A stretch of DNA of 64,000 nucleotides from Pseudomonas azotoformans (GTDB lineage Bacteria > Pseudomonadota > Gammaproteobacteria > Pseudomonadales > Pseudomonadaceae). The notes below the pieces were generated by a model. That model did no database searches and was not told the origin of the DNA. It saw nothing but the letters and a program-made list of their open reading frames with translations. Below, in pieces: positions 54,324 to 64,000 of this stretch (the stretch's first letter is position 1; every line of letters begins with the position of its first letter). The translations under genes were made by a program, and so were the position numbers. The stretch is taken from positions 6,448,001-6,512,000 of the forward strand of contig NZ_CP014546.1 of the NCBI RefSeq assembly GCF_001579805.1, written 5' to 3'.

Positions 54324-55319
54324 TCAAACCCAGCGCAATCGTCGAAAAAGCCACCATTGTCCGAGTGCCACCGAGACCATCAACAGGCATGCCACCATGA
54401 ATCCATAGGGGCTGGCGGAGAACGGAATACCGCCCACATTGATGCCCAGCAGACCGGTGAGAAAACTCATCGGCAGGAAGATTCCGGTGATGATCCCGAA
54501 GCGGTACATGGTGCGGTTCATGCGCACGCTCAAACGCCGGTCTTCGGCCTCCAGCACAAGCCCCACGCGCTCCCGGGTCAATTCGAGTTCTTCCAGGTAG
54601 CGGGTCAGGCTGTTGTTCAATTCGTTCCAGTAGTCGGCATCGTCATCACAGAACCACGGCAATTTGATCCGCGTGAGCTGGGCAAAAATATCCCGTTGCG
54701 GAGCGAGGAATCGCTTCAGCCCGGCCGCTCGTCGGCGGATCTGCAAAATGCTTCCGTGTTCCGGGGTATACCGTTCGTCGGTATCGAGTTTTTCTTCCTC
54801 GGCATCAACGATTTCAGACAGGTCGGAGACCAGATCCTGCACCTTATTGGTCAGGTACTGCGCCATATAAAGGATGAGTTCCGACGCGGTTTTCGGCCCT
54901 TTGCCGTCCGCCAACTGCACCAACAGCTCGTCAGTGGCGCGCAAGGGGCGCAGGCGCAGGGAAATCACACGGCTGGCAGCCGCAAAGATGCGCACCGAGA
55001 CCATGTCTTCCGGCTCCGCACCGGGGTTTAGGTTGACCCCGCGCAGGAACAGCAGCAATTCCGAGTCCGGCAGCGGCAACAGGCGCGGACGGGTGTTTTC
55101 TTCCAACAACAGGTCACAGGCAAACTCGCTCAAGCCGCTGGATTTGCGCAGCCAGGTCTGGGTTTGCGGGTGGCTGCGATCCCAATGCAGCCACAGGCTC
55201 TCCTGGGGCTGCAGTTGCAAGTCGTCGAGTTCAGTCCGGGCAATCGAACGCGCACCGCCTTTACCGTCCAGCACCAGGGCATGCACCAGGCCCCATTGCG
55301 CGTTTTCTTCCTCGAACAT
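54324..55319 (-). CDS. cmaX: CmaX, CorA/ZntB-like metal transporter
   Basis: 331 aa. Long N-terminal cytoplasmic domain with coiled helices (VQDLVSDLSEIVDAEEEKLD, RRRAAGLKRFLAPQRDIFAQ) and two C-terminal membrane helices. The CorA signature GMN appears as GIN in FLTGLLGINVGGIPF. The variant is seen in ZntB-type relatives. Substrate, Mg2+ or Zn2+, is not determined by the sequence. Confidence 0.9.
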   Translation of the reverse strand: MFEEENAQWGLVHALVLDGKGGARSIARTELDDLQLQPQESLWLHWDRSHPQTQTWLRKSSGLSEFACDLLLEENTRPRLLPLPDSELLLFLRGVNLNPGAEPEDMVSVRIFAAASRVISLRLRPLRATDELLVQLADGKGPKTASELILYMAQYLTNKVQDLVSDLSEIVDAEEEKLDTDERYTPEHGSILQIRRRAAGLKRFLAPQRDIFAQLTRIKLPWFCDDDADYWNELNNSLTRYLEELELTRERVGLVLEAEDRRLSVRMNRTMYRFGIITGIFLPMSFLTGLLGINVGGIPFSASPYGFMVACLLMVSVALGQWWLFRRLRWV

Positions 55320-55332
55320 CCTTGCTCCTGTC

Positions 55333-55824
55333 TTATTCGGGCATTTTCAGCGGGCTGGGGGAAACGATCACGCCATTGTTATCGGCATAGATGTATTCAC
55401 CCGGACGAAAGGTCACACCCGCAAAAGTAACGACCACGTTCAGGTCGCCAATACCGCGTTTATCAGTCTTCATCGGATGGCTGGCCAAGGCCTGTACACC
55501 CAGATCGGTCTGGGCAATGACGTCGACATCACGGATGCAACCGTAGATCACCAGCCCTTCCCAGCCGTTTTTCGCCGCTTTCTCGGCGATCATGTCGCCC
55601 AGCAGCGCGCGACGCAGGGAGCCGCCACCGTCGACCACCAGCACCTTGCCGGCACCCGGCTGATCGGCTTGATCCTTGACCAGGGAGTTATCTTCGAAGC
55701 ATTTGACGGTGACGATCTCGCCGCCGAAGGAATCCCGGCCGCCGAAGTTGCTGAACATCGGTTCGAGCACCTGCACCAGGTCCGGGTAGGCGTCGCACAG
55801 ATCGGGGGTCACGTAATGGTTCAT
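55333..55824 (-). CDS. rraA: RraA-family protein (ribonuclease E inhibitor / aldolase-like)
   Basis: 163 aa from ATG 55824 ([20 protein letters not shown]). The family segments are [53 protein letters not shown] and [14 protein letters not shown]. RraA binds RNase E and can have HMG/CHA-type aldolase activity in relatives. The longest frame begins 33 codons earlier and is not supported. Confidence 0.93.
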   Translation of the reverse strand: MNHYVTPDLCDAYPDLVQVLEPMFSNFGGRDSFGGEIVTVKCFEDNSLVKDQADQPGAGKVLVVDGGGSLRRALLGDMIAEKAAKNGWEGLVIYGCIRDVDVIAQTDLGVQALASHPMKTDKRGIGDLNVVVTFAGVTFRPGEYIYADNNGVIVSPSPLKMPE

Positions 55825-56012
55825 TGAAAAATTCCTTTCCGTCAAAGAGGTGTCTTTCGAAAGAAGCGCCAGCCAGGGCAGGTGCGAAACATCCCATCCG
55901 TCTCGCCGCAACGCAATAGCCACTGCGCGACTGAATATGACCAGAAGCGTTTAACGCGTCATATCTTAGCCGCAACCACACATGAGCGAAACGCCCTTGG
56001 CAGAGCGTTGCC

Positions 56013-57002
56013 TCAAACCGTAGCCAACACCTCGGCCTGCGCGCCTGGCAAGGGTGTGAGCGGATCTTTCAGCCACTGCACCACCAACGGCCACACTTCG
56101 GCCTGGGCGGCTTTGCTCACCAGCATCTCCACATGCCCGAAATCCCCGGTAAAGCCTTGCTGACGGCCCAGGCACAGGTACTGACGGTGCTCCGAGCCGA
56201 TTTGCTCGAACAGCTTGCGGCAGGCCCAGTCGGGGTCTTGATGATCCCCGGCCGCACTGACGGCCAACAGCGGCACATCGACTTCAGCCAGGCCTTTCCA
56301 CCAATCGTTCTTGCCCTCGCCGAAGCGGCCAAACAGGCCATTCCAGCGCATGGCTTCGATCATCACGCCCGCCGGTTCGTCCTCGGGGCCACGCTTCAGG
56401 CGCGAGCCGGACACTTCGCCAAAACGCTTCAACAGCAGGCGCCCGGTCCATTCCACGGGTGGCAGTTTCAACGGCCAGTGGGTGCGACTGACCTGGCAGC
56501 CAAACAGCGCCACCGACGCCACGGCCGGCGCACCCAGGTGCTGCCCACCCAGGGCCGCCGCCAAGCTGGTGCCGCCGAGAGAATGGCCGATCCAGTGGGG
56601 AATCTGTCCGCTTTGCTCACGCACGAACGCGCCGATGGCCGGCAAATCATAACGCGCATAGTCCGCGACGCGGTTGCGGGCGTAGTCATGATTGCGCTTG
56701 GACAGGCCATGGCCGCGCATTTCCGGGATCCAGACATCAAACCCCTCTCGCGCCAGATAAGCACCCAACCCGATGCCTTTTGGCGAATACCAGAAGCGTC
56801 GGTTGGAAAAACTGCCATGCAACAAAATAACCGGGATGCCCCGGTTTTCCGGGACATCGGCCAGGCCCAAACGGGTAACCGCCAGCTCGACAGTGCCGTC
56901 GAGGCTGTTACCGGGTTTTAGGCGATACACGTCTTCACTCAGGTCGCCACGACGTTCAGCGCTGATCAGGGCGACGGGAAACAAGTTGCTGCTGCTTTGC
57001 AT
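56013..57002 (-). CDS. Alpha/beta hydrolase
   Basis: 329 aa. An alpha/beta hydrolase fold: oxyanion HGSFSNRRFW, strand and turn DVWIPEMRGHGLS, nucleophile elbow IGHSLGG with Ser, and GHVEML near the end holding the catalytic His. Asp in AAGDHQDPDW completes the set. Neighbour order (rraA, hydrolase, ppsA) matches the esterase EstX position in P. aeruginosa as I recall it. Substrate unknown. Confidence 0.88.
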   Translation of the reverse strand: MQSSSNLFPVALISAERRGDLSEDVYRLKPGNSLDGTVELAVTRLGLADVPENRGIPVILLHGSFSNRRFWYSPKGIGLGAYLAREGFDVWIPEMRGHGLSKRNHDYARNRVADYARYDLPAIGAFVREQSGQIPHWIGHSLGGTSLAAALGGQHLGAPAVASVALFGCQVSRTHWPLKLPPVEWTGRLLLKRFGEVSGSRLKRGPEDEPAGVMIEAMRWNGLFGRFGEGKNDWWKGLAEVDVPLLAVSAAGDHQDPDWACRKLFEQIGSEHRQYLCLGRQQGFTGDFGHVEMLVSKAAQAEVWPLVVQWLKDPLTPLPGAQAEVLATV

Positions 57003-57062
57003 AATGCTCTTGCACAAAAAAGGGCGGCGTCCGCGAGGATTCCCGCCCTGTACAGATAAGAA

Positions 57063-57091
57063 TGCCGGTCACCCACCACGGGTGACCGGCA
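57063..57091 (-). terminator. Terminator after ppsA
   Basis: TGCCGGTCACCC / GGGTGACCGGCA, a perfect 12-bp stem with a 5-nt loop. On the minus strand it is followed by TTCTT. It ends ppsA before the hydrolase gene. Confidence 0.82.
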
Positions 57092-57108
57092 CTTTTGACG
57101 TGACGATC

Positions 57109-59484
57109 TTAGGCGGACGCTTGGCCTTCCGCCAGGAAGAACCAGGTTTCCAGCACGGAATCGGGGTTCAGCGAGACGCTTTCGATGCCCTGTTCCATCA
57201 GCCACTTGGCAAGATCTGGGTGGTCGGAAGGGCCTTGGCCGCAGATACCGATGTACTTGCCGGCCTTGTTACAGGCCTGGATGGCGTTGGCCAGCAGCTT
57301 CTTGACCGCAGGATTCCGCTCGTCGAACAAGTGCGCGATGATCCCGGAGTCACGGTCCAGGCCCAGGGTCAGCTGGGTCAGGTCGTTGGAGCCGATGGAG
57401 AAACCGTCGAAGAACTCCAGGAATTCTTCGGCCAGGATGGCGTTGGACGGCAGTTCGCACATCATGATCACGCGCAGGCCGTTTTCACCACGGGACAGGC
57501 CGTTCTCAGCCAGCAAGTCCACCACCTGGCTCGCTTCGCCCAGGGTGCGCACGAACGGCACCATGATCTCGACGTTGGTCAGGCCCATCTCGTTACGCAC
57601 GCGCTTGAGGGCGCGGCATTCGAGTTCGAAGCAGTCACGGAACGCTTCACTGATGTAGCGCGAGGCGCCACGGAAGCCCAGCATCGGGTTTTCTTCTTCC
57701 GGCTCGTAGAGCTTGCCGCCGATCAGGTTGGCGTATTCGTTGGACTTGAAGTCCGACAGGCGCACGATGACCTTTTTCGGGTAGAACGCCGCCGCCAGGG
57801 TACTGATGCCTTCCACCAGCTTCTCGACGTAGAAGCCCACGGGGTCGTTGTAGCCGGCGATGCGCTTGTCGACGCTTTCCTTGATGTCCAGCGGCAGGCC
57901 GTCGTAGTTCAGCAGGGCCTTGGGGTGCACGCCGATCATGCGATTGATTATGAACTCCAGGCGGGCCAGGCCGACACCGGCGTTCGGCAATTGCGCGAAG
58001 TCAAAAGCGCGGTCCGGGTTACCGACGTTCATCATGATCTTGAACGGCAGGTCTGGCATGGCGTCGATGGAGTTCTGCTTGATATCGAAGCCCAGCTCGC
58101 CTTCAAAGATGAAACCGGTGTCGCCTTCGGCGCAGGAAACAGTCACGCCTTGGCCGTCTTTCAACAGCTGGGTCGCGTTGCCGCAACCCACGACCGCAGG
58201 AATCCCCAGTTCACGGGCGATGATCGCCGCGTGGCAGGTACGCCCGCCACGGTTGGTGACGATGGCGCTGGCGCGCTTCATCACCGGTTCCCAGTCCGGG
58301 TCGGTCATGTCGGAGACCAGTACATCGCCTGGCTGGACTTTGTCCATCTCGGACACGTCCTTGATGATCCGCACCTTGCCGGCGCCGATGCGCTGACCGA
58401 TGGCACGGCCTTCCACCAGCACGGTGCCGGTCTCTTTGAGCAGGTAGCGCTCCATGACATTGGCCGACGTGCGGCTTTTCACGGTTTCCGGACGGGCCTG
58501 CACGATGTAGAGCTTGCCGTCGTCACCGTCCTTGGCCCACTCGATGTCCATCGGGCACTTGTAGTGCTTTTCGATGATCATCGCTTGCTTGGCCAGTTCG
58601 CTGACTTCAGCGTCGGTCAGGCAGAAACGCGCGCGTTCGGCCTTGTCGACTTCAACGGTTTTCACCGAGCGACCGGCCTTGGCCTCGTCGCCATAGATCA
58701 TTTTGATAGCCTTGCTGCCCAGGTTGCGGCGCAGAATGGCCGGGCGGCCGGCTTCAAGAGTGTGCTTGTGTACGTAGAATTCGTCAGGGTTGACCGCGCC
58801 TTGTACGACGGTTTCGCCCAGGCCGTAGGCGCCGGTGATAAACACCACGTCACGGAAGCCCGATTCGGTATCGAGGGTGAACATCACGCCGGCGGTGCCG
58901 GTTTCCGAACGCACCATGCGCTGCACACCGGCAGACAGGGCCACCAGCTTGTGGTCGAAACCTTGGTGCACGCGGTAGGAAATGGCGCGGTCGTTGAACA
59001 GCGAGGCGAACACTTCCTTGGCCGCGCGGATCACGTTTTCCACGCCGCGGATGTTCAGGAAGGTTTCTTGCTGGCCGGCGAAAGAGGCGTCCGGCAAGTC
59101 TTCGGCGGTGGCTGAAGAGCGCACGGCAACGGCGACGTCCGGGTTACCGGCCGACAGCGCGGCAAAGGCGGTGCGGATTTCTTCGTTGAGCTTCTCGGGG
59201 AACTCGGCTTCCATGATCCATTGGCGGATCTGGGCACCGGTCTTGGCCAGGGCATTGACGTCGTCGACGTCCAGGGCGTCCAGCGCGGCGTGGATCTGAG
59301 CGTTGAGGCCGCTCAGTTCGAGGAAATCGCGGTAAGCCTGGGCCGTGGTGGCGAAACCACCGGGCACCGAGACACCAGCGCCTGCAAGATTACTGATCAT
59401 CTCGCCGAGGGATGCGTTCTTGCCCCCCACGTGCTCTACATCATGGACGCCGAGCTTATCGAGGGAAACTACGTACTCTACCAA
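57109..59484 (-). CDS. ppsA: Phosphoenolpyruvate synthase
   Basis: 791 aa from a TTG (then [20 protein letters not shown]). Converts pyruvate and ATP to PEP, AMP and phosphate in gluconeogenesis. Domains: ATP-grasp ([36 protein letters not shown]), swivelling phospho-His domain ([17 protein letters not shown]), and the TIM barrel PEP/pyruvate domain ([43 protein letters not shown]). Divergent from its regulator ppsR. Confidence 0.98.
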   Translation of the reverse strand: MVEYVVSLDKLGVHDVEHVGGKNASLGEMISNLAGAGVSVPGGFATTAQAYRDFLELSGLNAQIHAALDALDVDDVNALAKTGAQIRQWIMEAEFPEKLNEEIRTAFAALSAGNPDVAVAVRSSATAEDLPDASFAGQQETFLNIRGVENVIRAAKEVFASLFNDRAISYRVHQGFDHKLVALSAGVQRMVRSETGTAGVMFTLDTESGFRDVVFITGAYGLGETVVQGAVNPDEFYVHKHTLEAGRPAILRRNLGSKAIKMIYGDEAKAGRSVKTVEVDKAERARFCLTDAEVSELAKQAMIIEKHYKCPMDIEWAKDGDDGKLYIVQARPETVKSRTSANVMERYLLKETGTVLVEGRAIGQRIGAGKVRIIKDVSEMDKVQPGDVLVSDMTDPDWEPVMKRASAIVTNRGGRTCHAAIIARELGIPAVVGCGNATQLLKDGQGVTVSCAEGDTGFIFEGELGFDIKQNSIDAMPDLPFKIMMNVGNPDRAFDFAQLPNAGVGLARLEFIINRMIGVHPKALLNYDGLPLDIKESVDKRIAGYNDPVGFYVEKLVEGISTLAAAFYPKKVIVRLSDFKSNEYANLIGGKLYEPEEENPMLGFRGASRYISEAFRDCFELECRALKRVRNEMGLTNVEIMVPFVRTLGEASQVVDLLAENGLSRGENGLRVIMMCELPSNAILAEEFLEFFDGFSIGSNDLTQLTLGLDRDSGIIAHLFDERNPAVKKLLANAIQACNKAGKYIGICGQGPSDHPDLAKWLMEQGIESVSLNPDSVLETWFFLAEGQASA

Positions 59485-59662
59485 GGTGATCTCTCCACTA
59501 ACTGTGTTGGAAAAGCTCAGGACGCCGGCTGCTCAGTAGGAGCAATCGCCAGCGCTTGTGGCCTGGACCTGGAAAATAAGTGAGAATGCGGCCCACTGCG
59601 GGACGGCAAAATCGCGCCTATCATATCCAAGATTCGCCATCAGCTTAAGGCCCAGGGCTCAA

Positions 59663-60481
59663 ATGAAACGATCTGCTTTCTTTATCTCCGACGGCACCGG
59701 CATCACAGCCGAAACATTGGGTCAAAGCCTGCTCGCGCAGTTCGAAAACATTACCTTCGCCAAATTCACGCGGCCATACATCGACAGCGTGGATAAAGCG
59801 CGGGCCATGGTACAACAAATCAATCTGGCGGCCGAAAAAGACGGTTTTCGTCCGATCATTTTCGACACCATCGTCAATCAAGACATTCGTGAGATTCTCG
59901 CAACGTCGAATGGTTTCATGATCGACATTTTCTCGACGTTCCTGGCGCCGCTGGAACAAGAGCTGAGTGAACATTCGTCGTACTCGGTAGGAAAGTCCCA
60001 TTCCATTGGGCACAACTCCAACTATATGGAGCGTATCGAGGCGGTGAACTTCGCCCTCGACAACGATGACGGCGCCCGCACCCACTACTACGACAAAGCC
60101 GACCTGATCCTGGTGGGCGTATCCCGCTGCGGCAAAACGCCCACCTGTCTGTACATGGCCATGCAATTCGGCATCCGCGCGGCCAACTACCCGCTGACCG
60201 AGGACGACATGGAGCACCTGACGCTGCCAGCCGCCCTGCGCGCGCATTCGCACAAGCTGTTCGGGCTGACCATCGATCCGGACCGGCTGACGGCGATCCG
60301 TAATGAACGCAAGCCCAACAGCCGGTATTCCAGCTATGCGCAGTGCGAGTTCGAAGTGCGCGAAGTAGAAAATCTGTTCCGTCGCGAGAATATTGCGCAC
60401 ATCAATTCCACGCATTTTTCGGTGGAAGAGATTTCGGCGAAGATTCTGGTGGAGAAAGGCGTGGAGCGGCGCTTCAAGTAA
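59663..60481 (+). CDS. ppsR: PEP synthase regulatory protein (kinase/pyrophosphorylase)
   Basis: 272 aa (DUF299 family). Adds and removes phosphate on the PpsA active-site Thr, using ADP and Pi. Starts [20 protein letters not shown]. The P-loop [15 protein letters not shown] is at about 152-166. The frame is open 35 codons further upstream into the ppsA promoter region; the chosen ATG is the family start. Confidence 0.96.
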   Translation: MKRSAFFISDGTGITAETLGQSLLAQFENITFAKFTRPYIDSVDKARAMVQQINLAAEKDGFRPIIFDTIVNQDIREILATSNGFMIDIFSTFLAPLEQELSEHSSYSVGKSHSIGHNSNYMERIEAVNFALDNDDGARTHYYDKADLILVGVSRCGKTPTCLYMAMQFGIRAANYPLTEDDMEHLTLPAALRAHSHKLFGLTIDPDRLTAIRNERKPNSRYSSYAQCEFEVREVENLFRRENIAHINSTHFSVEEISAKILVEKGVERRFK

Positions 60482-60500
60482 TATTTTCTGCCTGGCACTT

Positions 60501-60549
60501 TTGTGGTGAGCGAGCTTGCCTCGCGCGGGCAAGCCCGCTCACCACAAAG
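60501..60549. repeat. REP-like hairpin after ppsR
   Basis: TTTGTGGTGAGCG...CTTGCC (from 60501) and GGCAAG...CGCTCACCACAAA (to 60547) form a long imperfect stem with the loop TCGCGCG. The arm sequence resembles Pseudomonas REP-type palindromes and lies between the convergent ends of ppsR and the MocR gene. Confidence 0.7.
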
Positions 60550-60557
60550 ATCAAGGC

Positions 60558-61982
60558 CTACAGCTGGAAGCGCCCTCCCCCCTGCCCCAGCGCCGTCGCC
60601 AACGCATCAAACCCCGCCCGCAACAACTGATCATCCCCCGACGTATTGCAGATACTCGCCCGAATAAACTGTGGCACCGCCGTTTGCCCAACGGCGAATG
60701 CCTCGGCGGTGGCGATCAGGTAATTATTCTGCTTGAGCTCCGCCTCGATTTCCGACGCCCGCCAGGGCTCCGGCACTTCGATCCAGAAATGCGGGCTATT
60801 GAGATGGGTGCGATATTCCAGACCGGCCAGCAGGTCGCGGACCAAGGCCTTACGCCGGCTGATCTCGTTGATCTGTTGGCGCAACAGGTACTCCGCCGTG
60901 CCGTTTTCGATCCATTGGGTAGCCAGTTCCAGGGTGACGGGCGTGGCCATCCAACACGTTGAACGCAGGGCGGCCGAAATCCGGCTGACCAACGCCGGTG
61001 GCGCGTGCACATAGCCCACACGCAGCCCGGCCGACACGGCTTTGCTCAGGCTGCTGATCAAAATCGTACGCTCGGGGGCGAAATGGCTGAGCGGCGGCGG
61101 CCGATCTTCAACCAGTACGCCGTGGGCTTCGTCCTCAAGAATCAGCAGGTTGTGCTCACGGCAGACTTTGACCAAGGCTTCGCGGCGCGCCACCGAAAGC
61201 ACCGCCGTGGTCGGGTTCTGGATTGTCGGCGTGCAGTACAGCGCTGAAACCCGGTGATTTCGACAGACTTCGTCCAGCGCGCTCGGCAGCACACCTTCTT
61301 CGTCCATCTCCAGGCCGATCAACCGGATACCCAGCATCCGCGCAGCGGTAATCAGGCCCGGATACGTCAGTTGCTCGGTGACCACCGTATCGCCGGCCCG
61401 TAACAGCGCCATCATCGAACACAGCAGGCCGTGCTGGCCGCCATTGACGCAGATGACCTGCTCGGGAATCGGGTGAAAGTCACGCTGCACCAGCCATTGC
61501 GCGCCCGCTTCACGGTAGCGCGGCAGGCCGGCGTCGGGGGTGTAGGCGCTGATGTCCTGGAGGAATTTGGCGTTGGTCGACAGGGTCTGGAAGCTCTGGG
61601 CCAGGAACACGGTTTCCTGACCGGGGATGTGCATATTGCGGCTCATGTCGAAGTACTGGCGCGGCTCTTCGCTGAAGTTGCGAAAGCCTTCATCACGCTG
61701 GCGCTCCATCCCACGCTTGCGCACGAACGTGCCGTCACCAACCCGCGCCACTACCAACCCCAGGCGTTCCAGCTCACCGTAGGCCCGGCTGATGGTACCG
61801 ATGGTCACGCCCAGATTGTCGGAAAGCACCCGATGGGGCGGCAGTTTTCGTCCTGGTTCAATCAAGCCTTCGAGGATGCCCCGCTCCATGACATCGGACA
61901 GGCGCTTGTACTTCACGCCCTGACCGTTGGACAACCCCTCACGCATAATTGACACCATGTCAATATTTGTTTTGACAGCCAT
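60558..61982 (-). CDS. MocR-type regulator (GntR winged helix + aminotransferase fold)
   Basis: 474 aa. The N-terminal winged helix (GLIEPGRKLPPHRVLSDNLG, GTISRAYGELERLGLV, about 20-95) is joined to an aminotransferase-like domain (about 120-465). PLP-site residues are visible: VNGGQHGLL, CTPTIQNPTTAVLS, EDEAHGVLVE and the Lys in ISSLSKAVSAGLRVGYV. It diverges from the EamA transporter gene with 103 bp between, so it probably controls that operon, in response to an amine, amino acid or PLP. Confidence 0.94.
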   Translation of the reverse strand: MAVKTNIDMVSIMREGLSNGQGVKYKRLSDVMERGILEGLIEPGRKLPPHRVLSDNLGVTIGTISRAYGELERLGLVVARVGDGTFVRKRGMERQRDEGFRNFSEEPRQYFDMSRNMHIPGQETVFLAQSFQTLSTNAKFLQDISAYTPDAGLPRYREAGAQWLVQRDFHPIPEQVICVNGGQHGLLCSMMALLRAGDTVVTEQLTYPGLITAARMLGIRLIGLEMDEEGVLPSALDEVCRNHRVSALYCTPTIQNPTTAVLSVARREALVKVCREHNLLILEDEAHGVLVEDRPPPLSHFAPERTILISSLSKAVSAGLRVGYVHAPPALVSRISAALRSTCWMATPVTLELATQWIENGTAEYLLRQQINEISRRKALVRDLLAGLEYRTHLNSPHFWIEVPEPWRASEIEAELKQNNYLIATAEAFAVGQTAVPQFIRASICNTSGDDQLLRAGFDALATALGQGGGRFQL

Positions 61983-62085
61983 CTTTCGCCCTAATAGTGT
62001 GCTTTTACGGGTTCAATCGCCGAATTTTACAACTCATTACAAGCTCAATATAGAGTTCAATTCCGGCTCAGGGAAGCAATAAACG

Positions 62086-63036
62086 ATGCCAATGTCCGCC
62101 GTTCTCGAAAACACCGCCAAAACCAAAACCCAAAAACAGTGGTTGGCCGGGCTGATCACCAGCGTGATGTTCCTGATCGTGTGCCTGAGTTGGGGCACCA
62201 CGTGGCTGGGGATCAAGATTGCCGTGGAGAGCGTGCCGCCACTGACGTCCGCGGGCCTGCGTTTCCTGATCGCCTTCCCGCTGTTCCTGTGTTTTGCCAT
62301 GGTGCGCCGCGAGCCGATCCTGTTTCCCCGTGAGAGCCGCTGGTTCTTCGTGTTCGTGACCCTGTCCTACTTCAGCGTGCCCTACTACCTGCTCAACTAC
62401 GGCGAGATGCATGTCTCGTCCGGCCTGACCGCATTGCTGTTCAGCTGCATGCCGGTGTTCATCCTGATTTTCTCCGCGCTGTTCCTGCGTGAGCGCATCT
62501 ACTTTTCCCAGGTGGTTGGCATCGGCATCGGTTTCGGCAGCCTCTACATGATCATCAAGAGCCAGGGCCTGCACCTGGACCACGCTGAGTTCTTCGGCGT
62601 GCTGGCGATCCTCACCGCCGCGGTCATGCATGCCTTGTGCTATGTCATCACCAAGCAGAAAGGCAGCGCCATCAGCGTGATCACCTACAACACGCTGCCC
62701 ATCGGGATTGCCGGGCTGATGTTGTTCGTCGCCGGGCTGTGGTTTGAAACGCCGACTTTCGAGGCCATCACCCTGCGCTCCTGGGGCGCGCTGTTCTACC
62801 TGGGCCTGGTGGCTTCGGTGGGCGGATTCATCGTGTACTTCATGCTGCTCAAGCGCTTGAGCCCGATCATCCTGTCGTTCGTGTTCATCATCTTCCCGGT
62901 GTTCGCGGTGATCATCGGCGCCTGGTACGAAGGCGTGTCGATTTCCCGCGACCTGATGCTGTACTCGGCCATCCTGCTGGCCGGCTTTGCGATCACCAAA
63001 CTGCCCGTTGAAAAACTCCTGGCCAAGAAAAATTGA
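62086..63036 (+). CDS. EamA/DMT-family transporter
   Basis: 316 aa with ten hydrophobic segments in two EamA repeats. Repeat one starts VMFLIVCLSWGTTWLGIKIAV with SVPPLTSAGLRFLIAFP; repeat two starts GVLAILTAAVMHALCYV. Typically an exporter of amino acids or metabolites. A GntR/MocR gene faces it, and the JAMM-Ubl-E1 gene follows 41 bp later, so the three look like one unit. Substrate unknown. Confidence 0.92.
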   Translation: MPMSAVLENTAKTKTQKQWLAGLITSVMFLIVCLSWGTTWLGIKIAVESVPPLTSAGLRFLIAFPLFLCFAMVRREPILFPRESRWFFVFVTLSYFSVPYYLLNYGEMHVSSGLTALLFSCMPVFILIFSALFLRERIYFSQVVGIGIGFGSLYMIIKSQGLHLDHAEFFGVLAILTAAVMHALCYVITKQKGSAISVITYNTLPIGIAGLMLFVAGLWFETPTFEAITLRSWGALFYLGLVASVGGFIVYFMLLKRLSPIILSFVFIIFPVFAVIIGAWYEGVSISRDLMLYSAILLAGFAITKLPVEKLLAKKN

Positions 63037-63077
63037 CCCTTGCCCTGCCCCATCAACTTCAGCCACGCGAGAGAAAC

Positions 63078-64000
63078 ATGGACGTCCTCCGCCCCAAGGC
63101 CCTGGAACAGATCTACGCCCACGCCAGCCGCAGCTACCCAGAGGAATGTTGTGGTTTTGTCTTCGCCGACGGCAGCGTGTACCTGGGCAGCAATATCCAG
63201 AATGAACTGCACCACAAGAACCCCGAGATGTACCCGCGCAGCGCGGCCAACGGCTACACGTTCTCGGTGCCCGACACCCTGCTGCTGAACAAGGCGTTTC
63301 GCAGCGACAACCCGGTGGTGGTGATCTACCACTCTCACCCCGACGTGGGTGCCTATTTCAGCGATGAAGACCAGGACAAGGCGCTGTTCATGGGCGAGCC
63401 GATCTACCCCGTCAGCTACCTGGTGGTCGACGTTCGCCAGGGCCAGGCCCTGGGCTCCAAGCTGTTTGCCTGGGATGGCAAGCATTTCGCCCTTCAACCC
63501 TTCAACGACCTGCACACGGAGTTGTCCATGAACGCTGTCTCTTTCCCCGACATTCTGGTTCGCGTGGCCAAGCTGCCGGAATCGACCCTCGAGGGCACCG
63601 GATCGACATTGCGCGAAGTCATTGAAAACCTCTGCAGCAGCCACCCACAGTTGCGTCCGCATCTGTTTCACGAGAAGAACAACCAGCTCAAGGAACACTT
63701 CCTGTTTACCGCCGAGGAAGAGCTGGTTGGCGCGGATGACCCACTGCCCGAGAAAGCCAGAATCGAGGTGCTGCTGGCCACGTCCGGTGGCATGGACGTC
63801 GACGCGCTGAGCAACGAAGAAGTACAACGCTACGTGCGCCACATCACCCTGCCGGGCGTAGGTCGCGAAGGTCAGTTGAACCTCAAGAAAGCCAAGGTGC
63901 TGATCATCGGCACGGGTGGCCTGGGCTCGCCGATCAGCCTGTATCTGGCGGCTGCCGGGGTCGGCACCCTGGGGCTGGTGGACTTCGATGTGGTCGAAAG
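63078..64000 (+). CDS. JAMM peptidase - ubiquitin/MoaD-like - E1/ThiF-like fusion (partial)
   Basis: 307 residues are seen before the right edge, one uninterrupted frame. Residues about 1-150: JAMM/MPN+ metallopeptidase, with EECCGFVF and the motif VIYHSHPDVGAYFSDED (HxH-x10-D). Residues about 150-240: a MoaD/ThiS-type ubiquitin-like domain (DILVRVAKLPESTLEG; LREVIENLCSSHPQL). Residues about 250 onwards: ThiF/MoeB/E1-like (EEVQRYVRHITLPGVGREGQ, then VLIIGTGGLGSPISLYLAA). These are the parts of a sulfur-carrier or ubiquitin-like pathway in a single chain. JAMM could free the C-terminus of a carrier and E1 could adenylate it. The product of the pathway is unknown. Confidence 0.88.
   Translation, partial: MDVLRPKALEQIYAHASRSYPEECCGFVFADGSVYLGSNIQNELHHKNPEMYPRSAANGYTFSVPDTLLLNKAFRSDNPVVVIYHSHPDVGAYFSDEDQDKALFMGEPIYPVSYLVVDVRQGQALGSKLFAWDGKHFALQPFNDLHTELSMNAVSFPDILVRVAKLPESTLEGTGSTLREVIENLCSSHPQLRPHLFHEKNNQLKEHFLFTAEEELVGADDPLPEKARIEVLLATSGGMDVDALSNEEVQRYVRHITLPGVGREGQLNLKKAKVLIIGTGGLGSPISLYLAAAGVGTLGLVDFDVVE

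Overview
The window is a chromosomal segment of a fluorescent-group Pseudomonas. GC-rich housekeeping genes occur in an order I recall from Pseudomonas genomes (ffs, zinc metallopeptidase, ligA, zipA, smc, GntR, xdhABC, guaD, and later cobA, oprF, sigX, cmpX, crfX, cmaX, rraA, esterase, ppsA, ppsR). A typical Pseudomonas REPIN is also present. Names rest on reading the proteins; no database search was possible.

1-1430: a P-loop NTPase running off the left edge and a small partner, both leftward. Neither is what I expect beside ffs, so this may be a second element abutting the first.

1433-16136: an AT-rich integrated island flanked by a perfect 98-bp direct repeat made of most of the 4.5S RNA gene (ffs). 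The right copy is the complete ffs with a promoter; the left copy lacks the RNA 5' end. The island carries a tyrosine integrase, a DEAD/DEAH-like helicase with an HTH tail next to long non-coding AT-rich DNA, a TolA-C-like envelope protein, small membrane proteins, an XRE regulator with a 16-bp palindrome, an HNH nuclease, a serine recombinase with repeated half-sites upstream, and several nuclease genes. The most interesting is a 791-aa protein that appears to join a PD-(D/E)xK-like domain, a winged helix and a PIN-like domain. At the right end lie a frameshifted Eco29kI-family GIY-YIG restriction gene, an Mrr-like protein and a small Cys-rich protein. No DNA methyltransferase is visible.

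16267-35852: core genes for a metallopeptidase, DNA ligase, division protein ZipA and SMC, then a purine catabolism cluster (GntR, xdhA-xdhB-xdhC-guaD, GntR, BenE-family transporter), YggL and the D,D-carboxypeptidase DacB.

35871-45464: a REPIN, a CHASE/PAS/GGDEF diguanylate cyclase, rlmL broken by a single-base frameshift, rmf, pyrD, and a remnant of an Inv/Mxi/Spa-like type III secretion system (hilA-like regulator, iagB-like transglycosylase, SctQ tail, SctC secretin).

45570-51338: nitrate assimilation control and uptake: a sigma-54-type promoter, nasS, nasT, an ANTAR-type double-hairpin leader with terminator, nasA, a PP2C/kinase gene and cobA. The nirB-nirD-nasC reductase genes expected between kinase and cobA are absent from this locus.

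51399-60481: oprF, sigX, cmpX, crfX, cmaX, rraA, an alpha/beta hydrolase, ppsA and divergent ppsR.

60558-64000: a MocR-type regulator divergent from an EamA transporter and, cut by the right edge, a protein fusing a JAMM peptidase, a ubiquitin/MoaD-like domain and an E1/ThiF-like domain.
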